Below, piece by piece: positions 37,829 through 49,805 of a stretch of 64,000 bases of DNA. The stretch covers positions 682,001 to 746,000 of the forward strand of contig PQWQ01000013.1 in NCBI GenBank assembly GCA_002943765.1, given 5' to 3'. The translations under genes were made by a program, and so were the position numbers. The DNA is from Psoroptes ovis (lineage: Eukaryota; Arthropoda; Arachnida; Sarcoptiformes; Psoroptidae). Each line of letters begins with the position of its first letter. Position 1 is the first letter of the stretch. The notes under the pieces were generated by a model, which saw only the letters and a list, made by a program, of their open reading frames with translations, was not told the origin of the DNA and searched no databases.

Positions 37829-40800
37829 TCATTTTTTATTTTTACCAATCAAATAATAGGTCATCAATTTTCCTTTGCCTTTAACACTGACTAGACCACG
37901 TTGTTCAAATTTAAAGTCAAATTCTTTTAATATTTCCATTGTTTCTTGTACAACTTGTATGCAGCCATTTTTGCCAGTACTCTCCATACGTGATGCAACA
38001 TTAACGGTATTGCCCCAAATATCATAATGTGGTTTGCGTGCACCAATTACACCGGCTGTAATTGGTCCTTGATTAATACCGATTCGTAATACAAAATTAT
38101 TGAAACTTTCTTTATTGATACCATTCAATGTTTCTTTCATTGTCAATGCAAATTCAGTTAATTGTGCTAAATGTGACCATTTTTCAACAATATTATTTTT
38201 ATTAGTTTCTGATAAATTTGATGAATGAGATGATTTTATATAATCTTTATCCTCTTCATAATTTAAACCACTAGCTGCCATATATGTTGAACTTATCGTT
38301 TTTATTTTGAATATATCTTTGAAACGTGGCTGCGATAATAATGAATCATAATCGGATATGACTTCATTTAAAAATCTTAGACATTCTAATCCTTGATTAT
38401 TGACAGATTCCTCTGTATAAAAATCGGCAAAATTTGGCATCGATGCAAATAATACACCAACACATTCATAACTTTTACTGTATAATTCCTATTAAAATTT
38501 AATTATAATTATTATTAAATATTAATTATGACCGGAAATTTTATTTATTCTTATTTATGCTTACTTCATCATTTTTGCGTTTACCAAGAAAATGTACAGC
38601 TACATGTGGTGGTAATATATTATAAACTAGTGCTTCATTTTTTCTTCTCATATCGGCGACCATTTCTTTTTGTTGATCAATATCTTTTTGCCATAAAAAT
38701 AATCTTCTAGACATTAATTCAAACTAATTTTATAATAATTCAATAAAATGATCGATATTATAATTGAATAATACAATGAACAAATAACATTAAAACTTAC
38801 TTGACGATTAATAATAATCAATGCAATCACAATCGTAATTATTATGACAATAAAATTATTTTGACTTTGCATTAATTGTTGATAATTAATTAATTTATAT
38901 AAATTAAATGCATAATTTAAATTTGTATAAATCAATATACATTGAATCAATGATAATATTAAGATGATTAATGATTTCATTAAAAATTGTATACGCGTTA
39001 ATACGGTTATCGATAATAAGCCTATTATACAAAATATAATCAAATATTGCGGCAATGCTATTATATTATCATTTATTTTAAAATTATAATCGTTTGATTG
39101 AATTGTTGTTGCTTGTGAAGACATAACTAATAAATTTTCATATTCATCTTTTAGATTTTTATCATAAAATATCTATCGAATCGAGAATAGAATCAATTTG
39201 AATTGTAGAAATAATAAATTTAAAATAAATCGAATCAAACTTACATTAACAATAGCATGTGCAACAATCCAAATCGTTATCATACTGCTAGCTATCGTTA
39301 CACGTATCCATGATTTATTCTGTATAGCATTGGATAATATTGCTAATGGTTTTGGAATCGACTATATTCAAGAATAAATGGACATGTTTAAAATCTGTTC
39401 CTTAAATTGATATAAATATTTACCGTGCAAATGATCGGTATAATACAAATAAATGTCTTTAGAGTGAGCAATAAAAGGCAAATGATAAGGGTTAAATAAA
39501 TAGATAAACGAAATGGCCCAATTAAGACAAATACTAATAGATATATGAATAATGTAAATGGAAGGCCAATCAAAGATATGTAGCTAGTTATATCACGACT
39601 ATCACGATATTCACGTTCAGTATCGACATTTTTAAATGTCAAGCTCAATAAATCTGTATGTTCAGAAATCTTTTTTTCACTTTCACGATTAATCAATTCT
39701 GTATGTAAACGTTGTTTATAAATTTCTGGATCTTTTATCAAATCTTCTTGTCTGATGCGATTATTAGTATCAACACTGCTGTTACGACCATTATTCATGA
39801 TATCATTTTTTAATTTGGTTGTCTATGATTTCAAATGATGAATAAAAACAATAATAAAAGATGTCAAATAATGAAAAAAGTAAATAAATATTAAATTACA
39901 AATAACAAAATTCTATACCTCCTCACATTCATCATTAATCATCACTGATGTTTCTGTTTGTATCATAGCATCCAATGTTCCTTCAGGATACTTTTTGAAA
40001 TGAAAAAAAAACAAAATAATTAATTTATAAAATGTCAAATGTCAATTTCATTTTGAGATATTTGTGTTTGACACATTGATTTTTTTTTCCTTGGAAAATA
40101 AACAACATACTGGTTTCAAAATTTTGGTAATGAAGTATGTCTTTATACCAGCTAAGCGTACAACTTCTTCACGAGATGCACCATCACCATCGATTACTTC
40201 GAATTCACCATCCAAAAAACTTAATGTTTTCTCTGAAATATGCACTCGTCTAATAATTTAAATATTTATGAATAAAAATAATTTGTCACGCATTCAAAAG
40301 AATTCGTAAATTAATTAGATTAAATGTAATTTACCCAGGTAGACCAGCACTCTCCATTTTATTCGCTAACTCAACATCTCGACTATAAACATCAAATTGC
40401 CATTGTCGTTGGCCTAATACCCCCGCCAAAACACTACCAGTATGGATTCCTTTATGAAATGAATGAAACGAACAAATGAACGAATTAAATTTTGTATTAT
40501 TGTTGTTTTTGAATGGTTTTTTATGCTAATGTTTGCATGTAATACTAACCAACTCTCATATCGACGGTTGATTTTGTTTGTTCACGAACAGATCTGATTA
40601 CCAAAAAAACAATGATAAGAAGAAATAACAAAAAATGAAATTCAAATAAAATTTCGTAACAACATTGAAGCAAATCAAAAATATTTATGTTTTTTTTTTT
40701 TTCATAATCTATCGAATTTCATCTTCTTATTGTTTATTCAGTATTCATGACAATTTATAATTTAATAAAATTAAATGAATTGAATCGTATGAAATTTTTT

Positions 40801-42869
40801 CCGAGAATTTTTTTTTTATTCTCTTAAGAAGCTTACTTAATTGCTTCGACCATAGATAATCCCATATGAACGCATAACACAGCATGATCGGGTCTTTCTT
40901 CGGGAGCACCACTTATGCAATAATAACAATCGCCTAATATTTTTATTCGTAATTGATGATATTTCTGTCAAGATTACGATAATTAATGCAAAATTTCAGT
41001 ACTTTCATTAATTAAGATGTTCAATTTGAAATAAAATTAATGAAAAAATAAAAAATAAAAATAAAATAAAATGACATCTTACATCAGAAAGTTTATCAAA
41101 ACGTGCAAATAATTCATTCAATGTTTTGACTAATTCTGGTGCAGAGCATGTTGATGATATGGCAGTGAAACCGACAATGTCAGCAAATAAAATGCTGATA
41201 TAACGAATAATAATATAAATAAATGAAATGATTAATAATTTGGGAATTCGTATAAATTATTATCAATATAATTAGTATTGATAGTAAATTTTCTTACCTA
41301 ACATTCTCATGTCGACTGTTGGACATAAATGGAAAAAATGAAAAAAAAAATTTTGAAATCAAAGAGAAAATCATCAATCATTGATTTTTCTATACTAAAT
41401 CGAAAAGAAAAAATTACCTCATATAAATTTTATGAAATTGTCCTCCAACAACGGCACCTAAATCTTGTCGTATTTCGGCAGCAACATGTTTAGGTAATAC
41501 CGATAATAATAATCGTTCCTTGAAGATTAAAGATTATCGATAAAAGTTAATAATTTGAATTTTTACATTTTGAAAATTTAAATGAATCGCATGAAATTTT
41601 TTTCTCCTCACTCACCTGTTCTTGTGATTGTTCTTCTAGTGTTAATTTCGTTTCAAGACTTTGTCGTGTTTCGAGAAATGCACGCCGTTGTTGTCGTTCA
41701 TAGAAAAAAAACGACATTGTACTTAATAAATTTACACTTATTATTATGATTAAATTGGCGAATATCTAAAATTATTTTTAGTATTCAAATAATTTAAAAT
41801 ATGAAATTTTAATATCGATTCATTCAAAATAGAGAGTAATTAAAATAATAAGAAATACCTGATTAACAAATTTATATGTTGATGTTGCAAAAAATATAAC
41901 AAATAATGAATGTATAATTGACATTAATATGCTTAATGTGCAACAAATTCTAAATCTTAATGGAAATATAACATAAGTAGCATATGAATATAATAATAGC
42001 CAAATAATTGAACCGGATAATTCTGGTGATCGTCCAATAAATATTGATAAATCACAGATTATTTGTATTAACATAACTAACCACAATGCGAACGGTATTA
42101 ATGACCATAAACGTGATGTTAATGCATCATTTGATCTTCTTAAACATAAAATAAATAAAAATATTGATAATGATAAACAACAACATAATATAATTATATG
42201 TTGATTTGAATAATTAAATTGATTCCAATATGTTTGAGATAAATGAAGGCCTAATAGAATTATATTAACAAATATCACAATTACGATTAATGCTTTGAAA
42301 TCATTACGCTTTTCGTTTGAATAATATTCTTGATATAATTGTTCAGCTTCACGATCAACAAATGCAAAATGCATGAATGTTGGCAGAAAACGTTGCATAC
42401 CGCCATGATCGATACTTAATTCTGTATCACCACGTTTTAATGTTAATGAATGACGACGATGACGTTTATTATTATTGTGGTTATTACCATTGCTATTATG
42501 ATTAGGCTGTTGTTTTCGTTGTTTAATAATTTTATCGTTATTTCTTTCTTGTAAATTAATAACATCATTATCTAAATTATCATCAATAACAATATTACCA
42601 TCATCATCATTATTATTAAGTTTATCACTTTTGCGTTCACCATTGTGAATTAAACCAGAAGATTCAATATCTGATGACATTTTTATAGGATTTTTGTTAC
42701 TCTTATTATTGCTATTTTTGTTTTTAATAAAATCATTCGATGTTGTACCATAAATAATGTTTTGATTTTGATTTATTAATCTTTTTTGATAATCATTATC
42801 ATTATTATTGTTAATATCATCATTTCTTTCATACAATTCATCATCATCATCTTCATCATTGTTGGCCAT
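37829..42869 (-). CDS. Membrane adenylate cyclase, ADCY3 type
   Basis: Makes cAMP from ATP at the plasma membrane under G-protein control. Fifteen minus-strand exons close to 1198 residues: 42869-41859, 41765-41616, 41518-41418, 41315-41298, 41194-41083, 40964-40837, 40593-40550, 40449-40335, 40249-40111, 39990-39919, 39822-39424, 39361-39245, 39172-38801, 38723-38565 and 38488-37829. Order: acidic N-terminus; first six-helix block (about 195-355); C1 catalytic domain from about 395 with both metal-binding Asp residues (ILFADIVGFT, RIKILGDCYYC); second helix block (about 680-930); C2 from about 980 with Lys of KIKTISSTYMAA and the YDIWGNTVNVASRMES segment (Asp, Asn and Arg present). Sequence details (LNELFARFDKLSDKYHQLR, GARKPHYDIWGNT) favour ADCY3/Drosophila Ac3 over other classes. 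One oddity is Ser for the usual Gly in KIKTIG. One exon is only 18 bp. Confidence 0.94.
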
Positions 42870-45488
42870 TTCAAATATATTGCAACATTATTATTAATAT
42901 TTATTATTTAATTTTGATTCATCAATATCATCATTATCAAAGAATAATAAAAATTTTCATGGTCAATGGAACATTCAAATGAAATTAATATTTTTCAAAG
43001 ATTTATTTCTATTCTCTTTTTGTTGAAAAATAACTTAGTTTTTTTAGTGCCATCGCATTATTTAAAAACAATATTAATTTTATATGAATGAAAAGAAAAA
43101 TTTAAAACAAGTTGATTGACATTTGAAATTAAAATTTGAAAAAAAGTAATAAATCAATGAAACACAATCAATTGCACCAGAAAAAAACGGCAACAGCAGC
43201 AACAACAAATATTTTAATTTAAATTTTGATTCAAAAAGAAAAAAAAATTTAATTCAATTTTTATATTGAATTATTTAAATGTCAAAAGTGATCATTGAAT
43301 GGAATTAAAAACAAAAATTAATTTCAATTTTTTTTCATTTCATTATCAATTTTTTTCGTCTAAAATCATCACAATCAAAATAATAACATGGAAAATTGAC
43401 ACACAAAAATATATTTAAAGAGGATTGGAATTTTTGATTTTTTGTCTTGTTTTGATGAAAATTTATTTTTGTGACAAAACAATTTAATAAAGATTGACAA
43501 TTTTGTCTGAATGAGAAAAAAAATCAAATCATTGTGTAATTTTTCATTGTTATGTACATCAATTCATTTGTGTTGAATGATTAACAATGATCAAGTCGGC
43601 ACTGAATGAATGAATGAAAGAAGAAGAGAAAACAACAAGATGATAATTGATGATAATGATGTTATTAACTAATGATGATGACAATCAAATGAAAAAAAAA
43701 ATAATTAAACACTATTAATGATTATTTATAAAGATTTAATCAGTTTCAATTCAATTTATTTGATACATTTTTTTCATATGAAAACGAAAAAGAATAAATT
43801 AATTTAATCAAAAAAAAAAGAAAAGAAAAATTCAATAAAAAGTTATTTATTTGTATTGTAAAGTAAAATGATTATCATTATTCAAAGTAAAATTATCATA
43901 TCTAAAGAATCAGAAAAAAATTTAAATACCACACACACACACACGTACACAATACACAGATGCATATAATTATTTGTAATCATTATTATCATTATTTATT
44001 CATATTATTACCATCTTGATACAAATGCACATACACAATCGAAACAATAAATGAATGTTTATTTGCAGAATATTTTCAAATTTTGACAGAATTTATTTTA
44101 TTTATTTTTCTAATTTTCAAAATTCTTGAAATTATCATTTCAATTCAAGTCAATATTCATATTGAATTCATTGAATTCAATATATTCAAGTTTGTTGTTC
44201 TAGTTTTTTTTCATTTTATTAGTTTTATTTTTCAAAATTTATTGCAGTCACATATTAACCATTTTAACATTCGACAGCAAATGATGATGATGATGTTTTT
44301 TGGTGCATGGTCTATAATTCTTAGCTTTCAATTTTCATTTTGAATTTCGTTTTTTTTTAAATAATTCTCACATATATACAAATACACAGTTCAATAGTGT
44401 ATACACAATGAACACATTTTGAATATTTTTTTCAATGAAAATTTTTTTTTGGCATAAATCTAAATGCAAAATAATAATAATAATAATAGTGATGAGGATG
44501 ATGATGATAATGAGGGAAACAAATAAAACATTGAAGAATGGAAAAAATAGTGGCAGTAGATGGTAATTTCAATGATGATACAAAAGAGAAAAATAGACTT
44601 TCTTAAAACATATCTACACATAATAATAATAATACACACAATACCTGGTGTTTTATTTTATTTTTTGTTTTATTCCAATATTTTATGGAAGATTATTATA
44701 ATTGAAAGTAACGAAAGAAGAAAAAAACTAAAAGAAGAAACAACAAGAAAAAAACAAGAAATAGGAAAAACATTAAGCTTAGAATATAACAAACGATGAA
44801 AAATGAATATGAAAGTAAAATAATACATTTAAAATGCATGCACACAAACACATAAATACACAAATACTACAGACAATGATAATACAGAAAAAATAGCAGA
44901 GTATTTTTTTCATATTGAAAATATAATCAATGAATGAATGAATGGTAAAAAGAGAATTTGGAGCCATATAATGCCATTCAAAGTGTGGTGGGCTCCATGT
45001 ATATCAGTCATTCATATCAGCAAAACATGCAGCATCACACACAAACTTACTTTTGTAAACCAGCAAAAGCATATATCAACAAAACAAAATATCAACAAAA
45101 ACAACAACAACTGAAATAGCAACAGCAAATATTGCAATGCACAACAAGGATAAATGAAATTTTTCCAATTTTTTCGATGATAATAATAGATGATGATCAT
45201 ATATCACATATTAACATTTAAATAACATTTTTGTTCATTATTAATGTTGGTTGTTTTGGTGTTGTTGTATGATCCATATTTATATAATATCCTATGCATT
45301 TTCTATATATATTTGATGTATGAAAAAAATTTATATAGTTTGATGATATATATTTAAAACCAATGATCATAATGAATGAAAGAAAAAATTTTGGGATTTT
45401 TTCTTATTTTCGATCGAAAAATATTGTGATATATTCAAAAACAACAATATATTTTGTTGTATTTTTCAAAATTACCCAGTTATATATG
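42870..45488. other. Intergenic region 5' of the adenylate cyclase gene
   Basis: About 2.6 kb between the cyclase start (minus) and the retrotransposon. It contains a short CA run near 43930 and A-rich tracts. Presumed cyclase promoter lies here; no gene supported. Confidence 0.5.
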
Positions 45489-45595
45489 TGTCACGCCAAT
45501 TAAATTAATATATTTGAATCAATTGTTGTTAATTTAATATATTTTATGATTATATATAGAATGTTAAATTGTATAATAAAATTCTAACGTTGACA
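45489..45595 (+). repeat. 5' long terminal repeat
   Basis: 107 bp starting TGTCACGCC and ending TTGACA. AT-rich, with an internal TATATATA-like box and AATAAA near its 3' end, so U3-R-U5 functions are plausible despite the small size. Identical to the copy at 49699. Confidence 0.95.
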
Positions 45596-45619
45596 TAAGC
45601 CAACAGGATTTTCTTTGAA

Positions 45620-46729
45620 ATGGAAGTTGAGAAAATTAATCGACTTTTATCGCAAAAAAGTAATTTGCAACAAAAAATTACAGTTTATGCAAATCATGCT
45701 TATCTTAATCTATTAAAGAAAGACAAGCAAGATGAAGTCAAGACATTAATTGTTGAATTGGTGGATATTAACGAAGAACTAGTTGGAAATGGAGTTAGTT
45801 ACAATGAAAAAGATGAAGAATATGTGGATAAATGTAAATTATTATTAGAATATTTCCAGCCAACACCAGTAACGACGTTAACAGAATCAAACGAACAATA
45901 TGGCAACCACCACGTGCAATATCAGAAACGTTTCTTGCCAAATTTTGATGGAGAAATATTACATTTTAATAGATTTTATCGAGAATTTGTCAACGTTGTT
46001 GACAGAGATCAAAATTTGTCGTCAGTTGAAAAATTTTTCATATTGAAATCATTATTGAAAGATGAACCAGCAAAATTGGTTAATGAACTAGCCGAAACTG
46101 AGACTAATTATCAAATGGCCAAAGAACGATTGGAAAACAGATATCGTAATCATGATCGTATATTGAATAAAATACTTCATGCAATTAATTCAGTTCCAAT
46201 GGTAAATGAAAATGATATTGACCAGATGCAACAAACAGTAGATGAAATGACAAATTTATATCAACAAGTAATTGACCATAATATAGACAAAGTCACTGTG
46301 GAACGAATAATTAGACCAGCTTTTTTGTCAAAATGGTATTCTAAAAATGCTGTGGATAATGGTGAAACTTGTGAACAGCTTATTAGATATTTTGAAAAAT
46401 CTGTCAACAATCACATTTCATTAAATTTGCCAGTAAAAGAAAAAATGGTCAATTATTCGATGCCTTCTAGCTGTATTTTTTGCAAAGGCAATCACAGAAC
46501 CATTTTTTGTAATGCTAATAATCTAAACAATAAGATTCGCCGAGATATGGCTAGAAAACATCGATTATGTTTTTTATGTTTGAGAAATAATCATTCAATG
46601 GAAACGTGTCGATCCAGATACAAATGTAAAAGATGTGGTGGCCGTCATGCTGAAGTTATATGTGTGAATGATCAAAAAATTACAGTCCAAACTTCGACAA
46701 AAAACGTAGACAGCGACCCAATGGTTTAA
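45620..46729 (+). CDS. Retrotransposon Gag, BEL/Pao-like DUF1759 region plus three zinc knuckles
   Basis: A 369-residue capsid/nucleocapsid protein. Residues about 110-230 (FLPNFDGEILHFNRFYREF, SSVEKFFILKSLLKDEPAKL, NYQMAKERLENRY) have the pattern of the DUF1759 family, which is best known from BEL/Pao elements. Three Cys/His knuckles follow near 285 (CIFCKGNHRTIFC), 317 (CFLCLRNNHSMETC) and 335 (CKRCGGRHAEVIC); these bind RNA. The ATG is only 24 nt after the 5' LTR, so the untranslated leader is minimal. The last codons overlap pol in the -1 frame. Confidence 0.9.
   Translation: MEVEKINRLLSQKSNLQQKITVYANHAYLNLLKKDKQDEVKTLIVELVDINEELVGNGVSYNEKDEEYVDKCKLLLEYFQPTPVTTLTESNEQYGNHHVQYQKRFLPNFDGEILHFNRFYREFVNVVDRDQNLSSVEKFFILKSLLKDEPAKLVNELAETETNYQMAKERLENRYRNHDRILNKILHAINSVPMVNENDIDQMQQTVDEMTNLYQQVIDHNIDKVTVERIIRPAFLSKWYSKNAVDNGETCEQLIRYFEKSVNNHISLNLPVKEKMVNYSMPSSCIFCKGNHRTIFCNANNLNNKIRRDMARKHRLCFLCLRNNHSMETCRSRYKCKRCGGRHAEVICVNDQKITVQTSTKNVDSDPMV
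46699..46705 (+). promoter_or_regulatory. Slippery heptamer for -1 ribosomal frameshift (gag to pol)
   Basis: A AAA AAC, positioned exactly in the gag reading frame (X XXY YYZ). It lies 8 codons before the gag stop, and the -1 frame is open from here into protease. This is a canonical -1 slippery site; a downstream stimulatory structure was not verified. Confidence 0.85.
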
Positions 46730-49713
46730 TTTATTTTAATTGCATTATTAATAATAAACCAATCAAAGCTTTTATCGATACGGGAGCAGAAATTACTTGT
46801 ATTTCTAAAAGCCTATTCAATAAATTGCAATTACAAATAATTAATAATTCAAAAATTAATATTCGTCAACTCGACAATATTACACAATCATTGGGTCGCG
46901 TACGTGTAAATCTTCAAATTGGAAGGATTACTAGAAATATTGAAGTTCACGTGATCAGAAATCTTACCACTGATCTACTGCTGGGCTTAGATTCCAGTCA
47001 ATTATTTGATTTGAATCTGGATCTCAACAACAATAATTTGAGACAAAATGATTTAACCATCAATAATTGCAAAATAGTAAAAAGAAAAGAAAAGAAAAAA
47101 TGTTTCAACATTCAACAAAGTTTCCATATTAATCCAAAGTTAACTAATAATCAACAAAAACAATTAATGGAAACAATTAGCAAATTTAATACATTTGCAC
47201 AATCGAAAAGTGATGTAGGACAATATAAACACCTATATCATCGTATTGAATTGAAAAATGAAATTCCGATTTACCAAAGACCATATCGCACGTCTCAGAA
47301 AGAACAAAAGGTGATTGATGATACCATAGAAAATTTGTTGAAACAAAATCTGGTTCGTCCATCAACATCTCCATATTCTTTTCCAATTACTTTGGCGGAG
47401 AAAAAGGGAGAGGGAAAGACGAGAATGTGTATTGATTACAGGAAGTTAAACGATGCCACAATAACTGATAAGCAGCCAATTCCAATTATTGAAGAAATCA
47501 TTGATAAGTTATGTAATAAAAAATATTTTTCAAAGTTGGACGTTGCAAATGGTTATTGGCATATTCAAATGCATCCAGAAGATATCGCAAAAACCGCTTT
47601 TTCCACTCATAATCAACATTTGGAATGGGTTGTGATGCCTTTCGGACTAAAAAATGCACCAGCAACTTTCCAAAGGGCTATCAGACAAATCATAATGAAA
47701 CATAAATTAAAAAATGTTGAAAATTATTTTGATGATATAATAATTTTCAGTGATAATTTCAATGATCATTTGGAAGATGTATCAAGAGTATTGTTAGCAT
47801 GTGAAAAAGAAAATATCAAGCTAAAACCAAGCAAATGTCATTTCGCAATGCAGGAAATTGATTATCTTGGTCATCGGATTTCATATAATTCTGTTCAGCC
47901 AAGTTATGAAAATATTAAATCAATCGAAAATTATCCGACACCAAAAAATGTTAAAGAATTACAACGATTTTTAGGCATGGAAAATGTCTATCATAAATAT
48001 ATCAATAATCATGCGATCATACGCAAACCATTAACAGATTTATTGGCAAAAGATTGCCCATGGTTTTGGTCAGATGAATGTGAACGATCATTCATTAAAC
48101 TTAAAGAAAGTTTGACTAAGCATCCAATTTTGAATATTTACAATCCAGAATTACCGACAATCATTTATTGTGATGCAAGTAAAACCGGCATTGGCGCTGT
48201 AATCAAACAACAACATTCTAATAACGAAGAATTGCCAATTGCATATTATTCAAGGAAATTACAAAAACACGAAGTAAATTATACAATTACTGAATTAGAG
48301 TGTTTATCAATTGTTGAAGCTCTCAAAAAGTGGCATTGTTATATTCATGGAAATGTGACCACAATTGTAACTGACCACGCCGCTTTGCAATGGTTAAAAT
48401 CTTGTAAAAATTTAACGGGTCGTCTTTTTAGATGGTCATTGCGTGTATCTATGTACGATCTTATAATTAAATATAAGAAAGGGTCAACTAATTATGAAGC
48501 AGATGCTTTATCAAGAGCATCAATGGTCAAGGTTAATTTGATAAGTAAAGAAGAAATTCAACGAGAACAACAAAAAATGAATGGTATTAATAAATTTGAA
48601 AAAATCAATGGACTGCATGTCAGAAATCGACATGGACTAACGAAAATTATTGTTCCAGAATCATTGAAACTTAAAATTTTGCAAGAGAGTCATGAGCGTT
48701 TTGGTCACATTGGTACAAAGAAAATGATTGCTACAATTTCGCCGACATATTATTGGTCAAATTTGTACAATGACATCAGTAATTATGTAAAACACTGTGA
48801 TGTTTGTCAGAAAAATAAAAAATTCAAAGAAAAGAAATATTCAATGCTTGGAACGTTACCTCCAGCACATCAACCATTTGATTTAATATCGATTGATACA
48901 ATAAGCGGTTTAGGTAAATATGGTTCACGTAAAAATTTGGTTCATTTAGTGATAGATCATTGTACAAGATATGCGTGGGCTTTTCCACATACATCGACAT
49001 CAACTGAAACATATATAGAAATTGTGAAACAAATTATAAGCTTAGGACCAGTAAAACAAATTCTGACCGATCGAGCACCAGCGTTTTTGTCACAAAGATA
49101 TCATAAATTTTTACAAAGTAACAACATCAAACGTTTACTAACGTCAGCGGCAAACCCGAAATGTAATGGTTTGAATGAACGGACTAATCAAGAATTGATG
49201 AAGAGATTGAGATGTAAAATAAATGATCCACAAATCAAAATCAGAACATGGACAACATTAATGGACAAAATCATCAAAGAATATAATAATACATTACATG
49301 ATATAACTGGTTTTTCACCTGCATATCTTTTATATGGGATTGTACCATATGAACAATTAACAATTAATGATCAACCGACAATTGAACGAGCCAGACAAAT
49401 CGCAAATGAACGTAGTGATCAATTTCATAATAAAAATCAAGAAATTTATGACAGAAAATATCGACCACCAAATTTCAAAGTTGGTGATGAAGTGTTGGTG
49501 GAAGTGGCTTGGCATCCTAATAATGGGAAATTGACCCCGGTCATGGAAGGGCCATATAAAATCTTATCGATTATATCAGAACAAAACGTTGAAATCAATC
49601 GAACGAATCAACCAACAAAGAAAAAATCAGAAATCGTAAATACGAAAAAATTAAGACTCTATTACAATCCTAATGAATTCAAAATAGGGGTGGGGAGGTG
49701 TCACGCCAATTAA
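46706..49713 (+). CDS. Retrotransposon Pol (protease, reverse transcriptase, RNase H, integrase)
   Basis: Expressed only by -1 frameshift from gag; about 1000 residues, uninterrupted. Aspartic protease motif DTGAE is at 46777-46791, upstream of the first possible internal start. RT has YRKLNDATITDKQPIP, MPFGLKNAPATFQRAI and the YFDD active site at 47725-47736. RNase H has YCDASKTGIGAVI, ITELECLSI and TDHAALQWL. Integrase has the HHCC finger (about 48690-48810), catalytic Asp in SIDTISG, Asp in LTDRAPAF and Glu in GLNERTNQE. A C-terminal GPY-type module (EGPYKIL) follows, with no chromodomain. RT motifs and domain order place it in Ty3/gypsy (Metaviridae). The TAA stop lies 13-15 bases inside the 3' LTR. 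Confidence 0.95.
49685..49698 (+). promoter_or_regulatory. Polypurine tract for plus-strand priming
   Basis: A G-rich purine run with a single T, ending directly at the TG of the 3' LTR, as expected for the plus-strand primer. It is embedded in the end of the pol coding region. Confidence 0.75.
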
Positions 49714-49805
49714 ATTAATATATTTGAATCAATTGTTGTTAATTTAATATATTTTATGATTATATATAGAATGTTAAATTGTATAATAAAATTCTAACGT
49801 TGACA
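49699..49805 (+). repeat. 3' long terminal repeat
   Basis: 107 bp, identical by eye to 45489-45595. It contains the pol stop codon near its start and an AATAAA near its end. It is followed by the TATG target duplication. Confidence 0.95.

Larger units (their letters stand above)
45489..49805 (+). mobile_element. Ty3-type LTR retrotransposon, full-length and apparently intact
   Basis: A 4317-bp element bounded by two 107-bp LTRs that are identical by eye, each TG...CA. The 4-bp flanks TATG at 45485-45488 and 49806-49809 form a target-site duplication (5-bp ATATG is possible if the LTR end is placed one base earlier). Internally there are gag and pol (protease, RT, RNase H, integrase, in Ty3 order), offset by -1 frame, and no env-like ORF. 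Identical LTRs and open frames imply a very recent insertion. It lies in intergenic sequence between adenylate cyclase and NSA2, not disrupting any gene I can see. Confidence 0.95.

Noticed and set aside
45489..49805. An env-like gene in the retrotransposon
   Set aside because: Pol runs directly into the 3' LTR, leaving no space for a third ORF.
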